A stretch of 32,415 bases of DNA from a virus. Location: the IMG/VR virus record IMGVR_UViG_3300045996_001004, positions 1 to 32,415 of that record; one strand, 5' to 3'. The position numbers and the translations under genes are program-made. Below, in pieces: positions 20,269 to 28,236 of the stretch; position 1 is the stretch's first letter; the number at the start of each line of letters is the position of its first letter. Under the pieces are notes generated by a model. It was not told the origin of the DNA, ran no database searches, and saw only the letters and a program-made list of their open reading frames with translations.

Positions 20269-20640
20269 ATGCCTTATAAGTCTAAACAAAGTGCGTTATT
20301 CGGAGACTGGAAGGTTCCAGTAAATAAAGAGACTAGGCTGTGGTATAGACCTAACAGGAGAACAGTTAACGCCAAGCTCAGGCAAGCTATCCTAGACGCT
20401 TTACCTTTTGGAATAACACAGGAACAAGCGGATCTAGCGTTACACGCAATATTTGATTTGATTGGTGTAACAGTCATGAACGGAGAGCGAGTAACTGTTT
20501 CGGGATTCGGCAGGTTCTTCCTACAAAAGCGACCAAGAACAAGGCGTCGTTCGGGTTTCACAAATGAGAGCGTAGGGCAGCCTAAGAGTTACGTGAACTT
20601 TACACCGTGTCAGGGTTTTTTGAAAGATTTGAGGGACTAG
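20269..20640 (+). CDS. HU/IHF-like DNA-binding protein, 123 aa
   Basis: Residues about 47-95 match the HU fold: helical GITQEQADLALHAIFDLIGVTVMNGERV, then the signature strand VTVSGFGRFFLQKRPRTRR, which in HU precedes the DNA-binding arm. The C terminus (YVNFTPCQGFLKDL) corresponds to HU's final helix. The N-terminal 40-residue extension is unusual for HU (about 90 aa), so this is a longer variant. It likely bends or compacts DNA in the head or at control sites. It starts at the base after the previous stop and ends in TAG, one of only two non-TAA stops among the late genes. Confidence 0.82.
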   Translation: MPYKSKQSALFGDWKVPVNKETRLWYRPNRRTVNAKLRQAILDALPFGITQEQADLALHAIFDLIGVTVMNGERVTVSGFGRFFLQKRPRTRRRSGFTNESVGQPKSYVNFTPCQGFLKDLRD

Positions 20641-20644
20641 CGTA

Positions 20645-20965
20645 ATGGAAATCAACGAGGTAATCAAAGAACATGATGTTGTGGACTACAACTTTATGTT
20701 CCCAACTGGGTCTAAACTGACAGTAACCGTAGATTTAACACTTAATGAGTCAGCAGTCGAGATGGCAGACCGGTTTGTAGTGAATACGGTGAACAAGCCT
20801 AACTTCTCAAACCCGGAAGAGATTATAGAAGCGGAAGAGATCGTCGTATTCAAGTCAGGTCTGGCAGCCGTCACGACCTGTAAACGTAAGCAGAGACAGC
20901 CCACAGAGGAAGAGCTATTCGATATGCGCAAGCTTATGCATGAGATAGCTAAACAGACTATGTAA
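20645..20965 (+). CDS. Hypothetical protein, 106 aa
   Basis: An acidic protein with strands (NFMFPTGSKLTVTVDLTLN) and a helix-rich, Glu-rich C terminus (EEELFDMRKLMHEIAKQ). It starts four bases after the HU gene. Not recognised. By position it may be a head or DNA-processing accessory protein. Confidence 0.75.
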   Translation: MEINEVIKEHDVVDYNFMFPTGSKLTVTVDLTLNESAVEMADRFVVNTVNKPNFSNPEEIIEAEEIVVFKSGLAAVTTCKRKQRQPTEEELFDMRKLMHEIAKQTM

Positions 20966-21005
20966 CCTTGCGCCCATTGCTAGGCTCACCTTGAGGCTGA
21001 TTCCG

Positions 21006-21086
21006 ATGCACTTCCCACAGCTTCTTGGCGAGAGGTATAGCCAGACCGACGAGCGTCTGGCATACCTAGAGCTAGTCAAAAGGTGA
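21006..21086 (+). CDS. Possible small protein, 26 aa
   Basis: ATG-started peptide (HFPQLLGERYSQTDERLAYL...) with GAGG nine bases upstream inside the GGCTCACCTTGAGG leader. It ends in TGA within a palindrome. If real, it is the only late gene using TGA. Confidence 0.35.
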   Translation: MHFPQLLGERYSQTDERLAYLELVKR

Positions 21087-21116
21087 TTCATGAATCACTC
21101 TATGGGGAATCACTTT

Positions 21117-21270
21117 TGCATCAGCGCCGTAACTCCTTCATAATCAACAACTTCTGGGTGATGCACCCCCTCAAAACACGATTTCGATGCATCACCTGCA
21201 TCACATTGAAAATAAAGCACTTAGCAAACTGATGCAAAACATGCATCACCCCGATGCATCACCTGCATCA
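21117..21270. repeat. TGCATCA heptamer array
   Basis: TGCATCA occurs forward at 21117, 21188, 21197, 21242, 21255 and 21264, and inverted at 21159 and 21230. GATGCATCACCTGCATCA is present twice (21186-21203 and 21253-21270). An inverted pair, TGATGCA-AAACA-TGCATCA, lies at 21230-21248. The array looks like binding sites for a multimeric protein. Confidence 0.75.
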
Positions 21271-21388
21271 GACCCCCAAAACAGCTCAAGGTGAGCCAAG
21301 AAAAGGGCAACAGGGACACAGGTCCCGAACACAACCGTAGCGTCCGCACCTCGGATGCGTTAAACCGCAGTAAACAAAAGGATAACAC

Positions 21389-22543
21389 ATGTCAGATCCA
21401 GTAGATTTGGAACAGGTAATCGCAGATTCAGTTAACGACAGCATGTCAGGCGTGGAAGACACGTCAGATATCAGCACAGATGTAGAAACCTCCTCAGAGC
21501 CCGTAGAAGCCCCTGAGAGCGCACCAGAGCCCGAAGTAGGGGGAGAGGCCGAGGCAAGCCTAGAAGTCCCGTCTCCGGCCACGTCAGAGGCTCCTACGAC
21601 CCCTCCAGAGCCAGAGGACGAGTTCGCTAAGCTCGCAGGTATGCCAAAGATGGGCGTTGGGGGTCGAGAGAACCGCATTCCCTACTCCCGAGTCCAGCAG
21701 ATTACCAAGACCGCAGTGAACAAGCTGGCGGAAACAGTTCTTGGTCGTAAGCTGGAGAAGGGTGAGGACGCTCATAAGCTTGTCAAGGGTTACATGGATA
21801 CCGCTACCGAGCGGGAAACCAAGATAACCGAATACGAGACACGGCTCAAGACCGTAGACGAGTTTGAGAACATTATGGAAACCGATCCAAATCGTTTCCT
21901 TAACATGCTCTCAGGTCTACCCACTTACAAGGAGTTCTTCGATTTCGTCAACTCTGCCATTGATGCTCGTAACAGTGGGGTCACACAGCCACAACAGACC
22001 GCTGCGCCAGAGCCACCTGCAGACCCAGACGCAGATATGCCACAACCAGACGAGTTGCTTCCAGACGGCAGCAGCGTCTATAGTTTAGACGGACTTAAGT
22101 CCTTGTTGAAGTGGCAGGCAGGACAGACCGAAGCACGCTTGAACTCAACATATGAAGCTAAACTGAAGGCTATCGAGGATCGTTACGGTCCTATGGCTAA
22201 CGATTGGCAGGAGTATCAGCGTAAAGAGGCTGTGCGTCCCATGATTCGTAAGCAGATGGAAGAGGCTAAGACGTGGGCCATGTGGGATGAGTCTGAAGAG
22301 GAAGTCCTACAGGTTCTACAGAAGAACCCCAACATCTCTCTAGAGGGCGCCTACCGTGAGGTAGTCTTCCCGAAGCTCATTGCAGATCGTAACAAGGTTC
22401 GTCAGGAAGTTATTCAGGAAGTAAAGAAGGCTCCTGTTGCTTCTAGTATGCCTAGTCGCGCTGCAACAAAGCCTGTTGCAACCTCCGGCGGACCTCGCAG
22501 TCTTGAAGATATTATCAAGGAAAGCATTAGCACAATCAAGTAA
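21389..22543 (+). CDS. Scaffolding protein, 384 aa
   Basis: It is placed between portal and major capsid protein. The first 85 residues are acidic and Pro/Ser/Glu-rich (SDPVDLEQVIADSVNDSMSG, then EAPESAPEPEV). Residues about 85-190 and 225-350 are charged coiled coil. The C terminus is basic and short (PSRAATKP...EDIIKESISTIK), the usual capsid-binding end. This composition and order are typical of phage scaffold proteins, which shape the procapsid and leave before DNA entry. AAAGGAT lies upstream. No protease is fused. Confidence 0.85.
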   Translation: MSDPVDLEQVIADSVNDSMSGVEDTSDISTDVETSSEPVEAPESAPEPEVGGEAEASLEVPSPATSEAPTTPPEPEDEFAKLAGMPKMGVGGRENRIPYSRVQQITKTAVNKLAETVLGRKLEKGEDAHKLVKGYMDTATERETKITEYETRLKTVDEFENIMETDPNRFLNMLSGLPTYKEFFDFVNSAIDARNSGVTQPQQTAAPEPPADPDADMPQPDELLPDGSSVYSLDGLKSLLKWQAGQTEARLNSTYEAKLKAIEDRYGPMANDWQEYQRKEAVRPMIRKQMEEAKTWAMWDESEEEVLQVLQKNPNISLEGAYREVVFPKLIADRNKVRQEVIQEVKKAPVASSMPSRAATKPVATSGGPRSLEDIIKESISTIK

Positions 22544-22556
22544 TAGAAAAAATTAC

Positions 22557-22585
22557 TTGACAAACTCAGGAAGTTGTGATACATT
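22557..22585 (+). promoter_or_regulatory. Promoter upstream of the tRNA cluster
   Basis: TTGACA, 17-base spacer, TACATT. It begins 14 bases after the scaffold gene and drives the tRNA cluster and probably the capsid gene. Confidence 0.7.
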
Positions 22586-22620
22586 CTGAATAGACTTTAG
22601 GAAGTATCCTCTCTCCAACC

Positions 22621-22687
22621 GGGTGTTCAACTTATCCCCTTCCTATAAGTCTTCCGAACACCCTTCCGGGGGCGCGTGTTTGCGCCC
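22621..22687 (+). other. Structured leader before the tRNA cluster
   Basis: GGGTGTTC pairs with GAACACCC (22621-22663) with an inner ACTTAT/ATAAGT stem, followed by GGGCGC/GCGCCC (about 22669-22687). These may be processing or protective hairpins for the tRNA precursor. Confidence 0.5.
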
Positions 22688-22719
22688 TGCTAGGTGGAAT
22701 CCCTAGGCCCCCGACCAAT

Positions 22720-22795
22720 ACGCGAGTAGCTCAGAGAATAGAGCACCAGTCCTCAAGACTGGGGGTCGGAGGTTCAATTCCTTCCTTGCGTGCCA
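22720..22795 (+). tRNA. tRNA-Trp-like with anticodon UCA (opal-reading)
   Basis: The cloverleaf is complete: acceptor ACGCGAG/CTTGCGT, D stem GCTC/GAGC, anticodon stem CCAGT/ACTGG, T arm GGAGG-TTCAATT-CCTTC and encoded CCA. The seven-base loop is CCTCAAG, so the anticodon is UCA, which reads UGA. A1-U72 and discriminator G73 match bacterial tRNA-Trp and the arm resembles it. Position 33 is C instead of the usual U, and C32 can pair with G38. The D loop lacks GG. Charging and suppression are inferred. Confidence 0.8.
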
Positions 22796-22796
22796 T

Positions 22797-22871
22797 GCGT
22801 GGGTAGCTCAGTGTTTAGAGCAGCCGGTTTTAGCCGGAAGGTCGTAGGTTCAAATCCTACCCGACGCTCCA
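22797..22871 (+). tRNA. tRNA with a six-base anticodon loop (Lys(UUU) or UUA)
   Basis: Acceptor GCGTGGG/CCGACGC has one mismatch. The D stem GCTC/GAGC and T arm GTAGG-TTCAAAT-CCTAC are good, and CCA is encoded. The anticodon stem CCGG/CCGG encloses only TTTTAG. Depending on which position is missing, the anticodon is UUU (Lys) or UUA (which would read UAA). Confidence 0.7.
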
Positions 22872-22872
22872 T

Positions 22873-22946
22873 GCCGAGTTAGTTTAATTTCAGAACGCCA
22901 TCCGTATAGGGTGGCAGTCTTGGTGGGAATCCAAGATTCGGCTCCA
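22873..22946 (+). tRNA. tRNA with anticodon UAU and altered loops (Ile-like)
   Basis: Acceptor GCCGAGT/ATTCGGC and anticodon stem CCATC/GGTGG are intact and CCA is encoded. The loop CGTATAG puts UAU at 34-36 but has G at position 33. The T loop is TGGGAAT in place of TTCGAAT. Isoleucine identity is provisional. Confidence 0.7.
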
Positions 22947-22954
22947 ATTTTTGA

Positions 22955-23029
22955 GCGGGATTCGTATAACGGTATTATCCGAGCCTTCCAAGCTTGTGGA
23001 TGCGAGTTCGATTCTCGTGTCCCGCTCCA
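22955..23029 (+). tRNA. tRNA-Gly(UCC)
   Basis: It closely resembles bacterial tRNA-Gly(UCC): acceptor GCGGGAT/GTCCCGC, D loop AACGGTA, anticodon arm CGAGC-CTTCCAA-GCTTG, T arm GCGAG-TTCGATT-CTCGT and encoded TCCA. It is the only cluster member with both canonical loops. Confidence 0.88.
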
Positions 23030-23143
23030 CTTCCCTCCTCTTTCTCCCCTTCGTGCAGCAGTGTCAGGCACGGTAAACATGACGATACTCGGACTACCCG
23101 ATAGATAGCTTAACAACCTAACTATTCCTTTTGGAGTATCTAA

Positions 23144-24088
23144 ATGGCAATTACTGTAGAACAGATTGCTGCGGTATCATACCCAGCAGTTCTTGCCGAG
23201 ATGCGTAAGCCCGCAAACCAGTGGGCGGAGAACGCAGCACTGCGTGTACTTGAGAAGATGGGCTTCATTAAGCACATTTCTCTGGGCGAGAACATTGAAA
23301 TCCCCGTAGATTATCGTGTAAACCCGGATACAGCAATCCTTGCATCCGATCAGGATACAGCAAGCTTGCTGAAGACCGAGATTGTTACCTCAGCGGTATT
23401 CGACATCGCTCAGCTCAACGTTCCAGTAACCTGGACCAAGGGCGACGATGCAAAGAATCCGTCTGAGAATCAGAAGATTGCTCTTGTAAAGGCTCTTCTG
23501 GAGAACGCAATCAATTCACACGACGACCTTATTGAGCAGCGTATTTTCACCAGTTCAAGCGTTGGCGGTGTTGAGGTTCTTGGTCTTAACGACCTCGTTC
23601 CAACATCTGGTCAGGGCACAGTTGGCGGCATTAGCGCCGTTGACGAGACTTGGTGGAGAAATCAGTCAGATACCTACGTAGACGGCACCGACATTGAGGC
23701 AGTAATGACCAATGTGTGGAACGACTGCGCAAAGGGTTCAGGTTCAACCCTGCAGCCCAAGGTTCTGATCAGCGGTTCAACCCCACATTCACTCTTTGAG
23801 TCACAGTTGCAGGCTCTCCAGCGCTTCGGTAACGGAGACGACAGCTTCAACGCTGGCGCAAAGAACCTGAAGTTCAAGGACGCAGACTACGTTTTCAGCC
23901 AGTACGGTGGAGACAGCATCTACTTCCTGAACCCAAAGAACTATCAGCTTGTCGTAAGCAAGCAGTACTTCCGCGATAAGGGTTCCACCTACGACGTTCC
24001 GGGTCAGAACGCATTCTACTTCTTGATTTACAGCGCACTTCAGTTCGTTGTAAACAACAAGTCCCGCCTCGGCGTAGCACACGTATAA
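23144..24088 (+). CDS. Major capsid protein (HK97-fold type), 314 aa
   Basis: It follows the scaffold gene and tRNAs and precedes decoration proteins. The length and pattern fit HK97-like capsid proteins without a delta domain: an N-terminal helix (VEQIAAVSYPAVLAEM), an extended E-loop-like region (GENIEIPVDYRVNPD), an LIEQRIF spine helix and a strand-rich C terminus (YFLNPKNYQLVVSKQ). Assignment is by position and pattern. GGAG lies nine bases before the ATG. A terminator follows at 24102. Confidence 0.85.
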   Translation: MAITVEQIAAVSYPAVLAEMRKPANQWAENAALRVLEKMGFIKHISLGENIEIPVDYRVNPDTAILASDQDTASLLKTEIVTSAVFDIAQLNVPVTWTKGDDAKNPSENQKIALVKALLENAINSHDDLIEQRIFTSSSVGGVEVLGLNDLVPTSGQGTVGGISAVDETWWRNQSDTYVDGTDIEAVMTNVWNDCAKGSGSTLQPKVLISGSTPHSLFESQLQALQRFGNGDDSFNAGAKNLKFKDADYVFSQYGGDSIYFLNPKNYQLVVSKQYFRDKGSTYDVPGQNAFYFLIYSALQFVVNNKSRLGVAHV

Positions 24089-24101
24089 TCGTTAGTATAG
24101 A

Positions 24102-24135
24102 GGGGGAGTAATTCTACTCCCCTTCAGTTTTCTTT
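24102..24135 (+). terminator. Terminator after the capsid gene
   Basis: GGGGAGTA pairs with TACTCCCC around ATTC and is followed by TTCAGTTTTCTTT. The U-run is interrupted, so partial termination is likely. Confidence 0.7.
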
Positions 24136-24155
24136 AACCTCCGCCAGCCGTAATC

Positions 24156-24175
24156 CGTAAGTAATTTTATTTACG
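24156..24175. promoter_or_regulatory. Operator-like palindrome
   Basis: CGTAAGTAATTTTATTTACG is an imperfect 20-base palindrome with the same half-sites as the elements at 9542 and 15827. It lies between the capsid and decoration genes. Confidence 0.5.
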
Positions 24176-24222
24176 CACGTACGGATGTCCGGGCTAACCA
24201 CCTTCATGGTGAGGAGAATAAA

Positions 24223-24669
24223 ATGGCAGCACCTTTTAACGAAGTTCATTCAACAAAGAAGCAGCGTCTCATGACGCGTCGGCGCGACCGTGAGGGCAAC
24301 GAATACATTTACCTCAAGGGCGTTGCAAGCTGTATCGCAGGTAGCTGGGTAATGTTCGACGAGGCAGGTACTACAACCTTGCTCGACACGGACGTTGCGG
24401 CATCCTTGATCGGCGGAATTGCAGTAGCTCAGGCCGCAGTAGACGCAACAACCGAGTACGGCTGGTTCATGATTTTCGGAACCTGCTCAGCAGGGGCCGC
24501 AACCGTAGCAGACAATGCTAAGGTATTCGCTAGCGCAACTGCTGGAGTTTGCGACGACACTGGAACCGCAGGCAACCAGATTGTTGGTGCCTACTGGCGA
24601 TCAACTGATGCTAGCTCTCTAGCAACTGTCCAGTTGATTTTCCCAGTTAGCGGCGTTAACGTAGCATAA
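24223..24669 (+). CDS. Putative capsid decoration protein, 148 aa
   Basis: After a basic N-terminal region (KKQRLMTRRRDREGNEY) the protein is almost entirely beta, Gly/Ala/Thr-rich (ASLIGGIAVAQAAVDATTEY, then NQIVGAYWRS). Small beta proteins directly after the capsid gene commonly coat or stabilise the head. This is inferred from position and composition. GTGAGGAG precedes the ATG. Confidence 0.65.
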   Translation: MAAPFNEVHSTKKQRLMTRRRDREGNEYIYLKGVASCIAGSWVMFDEAGTTTLLDTDVAASLIGGIAVAQAAVDATTEYGWFMIFGTCSAGAATVADNAKVFASATAGVCDDTGTAGNQIVGAYWRSTDASSLATVQLIFPVSGVNVA

Positions 24670-24687
24670 TAGCTGCGTAGGTCTAAG

Positions 24688-24724
24688 GGAGCCCTTCATT
24701 TCGAGGGGCTCCATCTTCTTTTCT
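24688..24724 (+). terminator. Terminator before tRNA-Ala
   Basis: GGAGCCCTT pairs with AGGGGCTCC (nine pairs, one G-U) around CATTTCG and is followed by a pyrimidine-rich tract, ATCTTCTTTTCT. Confidence 0.75.
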
Positions 24725-24726
24725 GT

Positions 24727-24800
24727 GGGCGCATCGTTCAATAGGAGGATGTTTGCCTTGCACGCATAAGATCCCAGTGCAATTCTGGGTGTGTCCACCA
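24727..24800 (+). tRNA. tRNA-Ala(UGC)
   Basis: Acceptor GGGCGCA/TGTGTCC contains the G3-U70 pair that identifies alanine tRNAs, with discriminator A and encoded CCA. The anticodon loop CTTGCAC gives UGC. The T arm is CCCAG-TGCAATT-CTGGG, so the usual TTC of the T loop is TGC. The anticodon stem has one U-U mismatch. Confidence 0.85.
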
Positions 24801-24833
24801 TATCACGTCTAAGACGTTTTCAAGAGGTTTAAT

Positions 24834-25247
24834 ATGGCAGTTCCTTTCCAGAGATTTTTCTTCAACCTTCTGCCCGCTGGTTTGCTTGTTAACAAGTCAA
24901 ACGGCAACGGTCTGGGCTACGGCACAGGGGCAGGTGGAGCGGTAACACAGATTACCAGCGCTTCTACAGGCGTTACACTTAGCAAGTACTGCGGCCAGAT
25001 TACAACTGTTGCATTAACCACAGCAGCGGCAGCAGAGGAAGCCTTCGTTGTTACTAACACTAAGGTTGACGCAAACGACGTTATTGTCGTTAACACGACA
25101 TACGCAGGTGGCGGTAAGCCAGTAGTTTTCGTAACAAACGTTGCTGCAAACGCCTTCACCATCAATATCAGCAACGTGCACGCTTCAGCGGCACTTGACG
25201 CTGTTCTAGTTGTCAACTTCGCGGTTATCAAGAGCGTAGCAGCTTAA
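24834..25247 (+). CDS. Putative head fibre/decoration protein, 137 aa
   Basis: A beta-rich, Ala/Val/Thr-rich protein with the pattern GGAVTQITSASTGVTLSKYCGQIT seen in phage structural proteins near the capsid gene, followed by alternating strands (AFVVTNTKVDANDVIVVN). It is probably a surface fibre or decoration subunit. It has AGAGGTTTAAT before the ATG. A terminator follows at 25271. Confidence 0.6.
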   Translation: MAVPFQRFFFNLLPAGLLVNKSNGNGLGYGTGAGGAVTQITSASTGVTLSKYCGQITTVALTTAAAAEEAFVVTNTKVDANDVIVVNTTYAGGGKPVVFVTNVAANAFTINISNVHASAALDAVLVVNFAVIKSVAA

Positions 25248-25270
25248 TTCGGTAACACGAGTTTAAACTT

Positions 25271-25318
25271 AAGCGCCTTATCCTATCCGCACTGGTGGGG
25301 TAGGGCGCTTTGTATTTT
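25271..25318 (+). terminator. Terminator
   Basis: AAGCGCC pairs with GGCGCTT across a partly paired 26-base interior and is followed by TGTATTTT. It separates the head genes from the 965-aa gene. Confidence 0.7.
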
Positions 25319-25328
25319 AGGGCTAATA

Positions 25329-28226
25329 ATGAAAACATATATCAAGAGTCTGCTGTTTGTGTTACTGTTGCTGGCGTTTCCAGCAGCCGGTCTAGCGCAG
25401 AACAACCTGATTTCGACCGGAACTATTTCCACCGCAGGTGCAGATTGCAGCACAACTACGAACTGCGTCATCCTCGGTGTGCAGGACTTCCCGTCAATCG
25501 GTTTGTATCTGAACGTAGCAACAAGCGGCACCTTCGTGTTCGAAGCAACGACTGCAGCTAACGCTTCAACCGGCACGTGGTTCGCAATCAATGACGACGT
25601 TGCAGCAGCCGGAACAGCTACCGCTGACGGTTACTTCACGTTCTCAAACCCCGGTTACACCTTCATCCGACTGCGCGCATCCGCAATTAGCGGTGCAGCA
25701 ACGGTAGCAGCCGTTCGCGGTTTCACGGGCCTGCGCTCAACAGCAACTCTGTCAGGTTCTGCACAGGGTGACGGTGCATTGCAGGACGGCGCAAACAGTG
25801 CAATCGAGGCAACCGTAGCCGACCTGACCAACAGTAACCCGCTTGCTGCCATGATCGTAGATGGTTCCGGTAACCAGATTACGTCATTCGGCGGTGGAAC
25901 ACAGTATGCAGTAGACGCGGCTCTTGGTGCAACCCCAACGGGAACGTTGGCCGTAGCAATCCGAGATGATTCACTGTCAGGACTTACCCCAGTTGAGGGA
26001 GACGCTATCGGTCTGCGTGTAGACGCGAACGGTGCATTGTGGGTTATCCCATCAGGAACCACCGCAGTTAGCGGCACTGTAACAGTGACGGACGGTGCAG
26101 GTGCGTTAAACGTTATCGTAGACTCTGGGTCTGTAGCAGTAACAAACGCAGGTACGTTTGCAACCCAGATTGTGCAGGGTGGATTTACCGCAACAGTTCG
26201 TGATTTGGCAAACGACGCATTGAACGTCGCGATTGTAGACGGGTCAGGCGCACATATCACCAGTTTCGGTGGTGGAACGCAGTTCGCAGAGGATGTGGCA
26301 AGTGCTGATGGAAACGTGGGCACACTGGCTATTGCTCGTCGGACAGCAACTCCGGCTAACACTTCAGACACAGACGGCGATTACGAAGTTCTGCAGATGG
26401 CTGCCGGACGTTTGTGGACGAGCACCATTCTGACTGACGGAACAGATACAGCGCTAATTGACGGTTCTGGAAACCTCGCTGTTACATGTTCGAACTGTTC
26501 TGGCTCAGGCGTCTCCGTAAACGAAGACGTGGCAAGCGCAGACGCGCATCCCGGAACTCCGGCTTACTCCGTTCGTAACAACACACTGACTGGTGCAACC
26601 ACCACAGATGGTGACTACCAGCCGTTGAAGTCAACCGCAGCGGGTGCGATGTATATCGCCCCGACGTTTGGTGATACCGTCGCGTCAACCGGTACAGGTG
26701 CAAGCGGCGCACAGACACAGCGAGTTGTCACAGCAACAGACTCAACCATCGGTACTGTTACCGCAGTGACCACGGTCAGCACCGTAACAAACGTTGCTAC
26801 AATTGGTACATCAGTAACTCCCGGCACGGCTGCCGCTAACCTTGGTAAAGCTGAGGATGCTTCACATACTTCAGCAGATACGGGCGTTCTAGCATTGGCT
26901 GTCCGTCGAGATACCGCTGCTTCCAGCACGGTAACAGACGGTGAATACGCAACATTCAATCTGGATTCTACTGGACGGCTGTGGTCTAACTCAGAACTGC
27001 CGGATGCTGCAACCATTGCAGACAACACAGCGACCCCAACAGTCCCGGGCGTAGCTTCATTCAACATGTGCTACGACGCGGCTAGCTCTAACTGGGACTT
27101 CTGCCGGACTGCGCTGTCTACCGAGGGAACTCACGGAACGACTCTCGGCACGATTACATCAGTCGTTGGTGGAATTCTGATGGGTAATGCTTCAACCGCA
27201 ACCCCAACAGACGTAGGCGCTGATGGTGACGCTGCAGCTATCTGGTTAACCCGGAATGGTGCCGTAAACGTTGCTGATGGTGGTGGAACGTTGACTGTTG
27301 ATGGTACAGTTACGATTACAGACGGAGCAGGTGCGGTAAACGTAATCTGCGACTCAGGCTGCTCAGGCGGTTCGCAGTATGCGCACAACCTTGCTTTGAC
27401 TGCGGATTCCACGAACACCACGATTGCTGGATTCCATGCCAAGGACTTCGACGGTTCTGCGTTACCAAGCGCGGTCGGGACCGAGGGTGATGCGGTTATG
27501 GGTGCCGCTTCTCTCTCAGGCGTTCAGTACGTCATGATCGTCAACGAGGATGGAAGTCTTGAGCGTGGAACATCTACAACCCCAATGGTTGTGGGTGACG
27601 GTTCAGGCGCACTCAACGTCATCGTAGACTCAGGCGCAATTGTCGCAAGCAACGGTGGAACATTCGTCGTGCAGGAGAATGGTGCAGCTTTGACCGCTTT
27701 GCAGTTGATTGACGACACCATTTTCGCAGACGATGCAGCATTCACTGCTGGAACACATAAGGTTCAGATGTCGGGCTTCCTCGCTGATGATACCATCGGT
27801 GGCACGGACAGCACAAACGAAGATGATGCTGGTGCGGCCCGTATGTCAATTGACCGTATTCTCTTTCAGCGTCCGGGCGGATCAACTGTGCACTACCGCA
27901 CGTCAGCAGGTGCTACAGAAGACGAGCACGAAGTTAAGGCAACTGGTGGAACGCTTTACAGTATTCTTGTAACTAACACGAACGCTGCAGCACGTTACCT
28001 TCGTTGCTATAACCTGACCGCAGCAAACACGACTCCGGGCACAAGCACCGTGTTCTTTGGTGCAGCGATTCCCGGTAACACCGCAGGTGCAGGTTTCTCA
28101 ATTCCGTTCCCAAGCGGCTTGACGTTCGACACAGCGCTTACGTGTGCACTTACGACAGGTGCAGCAGATAACAGCGTTGCTGAAGTCGCAGCAGACGAAA
28201 TCAAGGTAATTTATACATATCGATAA
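25329..28226 (+). CDS. Large repetitive virion protein with signal peptide, 965 aa
   Basis: A classical Sec signal lies at the N terminus (MKTYIKSLLFVLLLLAFPAA, cleavage after GLA at residue 23). The mature part has about five degenerate repeats of about 48 residues: an E/D-D-x-A/S start, LAV-R--D in the middle, then TDGDY and GRLW (clear near residues 200-245, 320-360, 400-445 and 505-550). Between them lie VDSG and TDGAGALNVI strands. This matches beta-rich virion fibre-type proteins. The C-terminal 120 residues form a separate beta domain (RYLRCYNLTAAN... IKVIYTYR). A signal peptide on a virion protein is unusual. Confidence 0.65.
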   Translation: MKTYIKSLLFVLLLLAFPAAGLAQNNLISTGTISTAGADCSTTTNCVILGVQDFPSIGLYLNVATSGTFVFEATTAANASTGTWFAINDDVAAAGTATADGYFTFSNPGYTFIRLRASAISGAATVAAVRGFTGLRSTATLSGSAQGDGALQDGANSAIEATVADLTNSNPLAAMIVDGSGNQITSFGGGTQYAVDAALGATPTGTLAVAIRDDSLSGLTPVEGDAIGLRVDANGALWVIPSGTTAVSGTVTVTDGAGALNVIVDSGSVAVTNAGTFATQIVQGGFTATVRDLANDALNVAIVDGSGAHITSFGGGTQFAEDVASADGNVGTLAIARRTATPANTSDTDGDYEVLQMAAGRLWTSTILTDGTDTALIDGSGNLAVTCSNCSGSGVSVNEDVASADAHPGTPAYSVRNNTLTGATTTDGDYQPLKSTAAGAMYIAPTFGDTVASTGTGASGAQTQRVVTATDSTIGTVTAVTTVSTVTNVATIGTSVTPGTAAANLGKAEDASHTSADTGVLALAVRRDTAASSTVTDGEYATFNLDSTGRLWSNSELPDAATIADNTATPTVPGVASFNMCYDAASSNWDFCRTALSTEGTHGTTLGTITSVVGGILMGNASTATPTDVGADGDAAAIWLTRNGAVNVADGGGTLTVDGTVTITDGAGAVNVICDSGCSGGSQYAHNLALTADSTNTTIAGFHAKDFDGSALPSAVGTEGDAVMGAASLSGVQYVMIVNEDGSLERGTSTTPMVVGDGSGALNVIVDSGAIVASNGGTFVVQENGAALTALQLIDDTIFADDAAFTAGTHKVQMSGFLADDTIGGTDSTNEDDAGAARMSIDRILFQRPGGSTVHYRTSAGATEDEHEVKATGGTLYSILVTNTNAAARYLRCYNLTAANTTPGTSTVFFGAAIPGNTAGAGFSIPFPSGLTFDTALTCALTTGAADNSVAEVAADEIKVIYTYR

Positions 28227-28236
28227 AGGTGATTAG

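Larger units (their letters stand above)
20983..21297. repeat. GGCTCACCTTGAG inverted pair
   Basis: GGCTCACCTTGAG (20983-20995) recurs inverted at 21285-21297, bounding the 315-base control segment. A third, direct copy lies at 32216-32228, before another small gene. Confidence 0.55.
20966..21388. other. Control region with repeat array between portal and scaffold modules
   Basis: There is no strong gene. It contains a possible 26-aa ORF (21006-21086), an inverted repeat pair (20983-20995 and 21285-21297), a GTGATTCATGAATCAC palindrome and eight TGCATCA heptamers. It precedes the scaffold gene, whose ribosome site is AAAGGAT. Confidence 0.6.

Noticed and set aside
21117-21270. CRISPR-like array
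   Set aside because: Repeat units are too short and spacers irregular in length and orientation. It looks like protein-binding sites.
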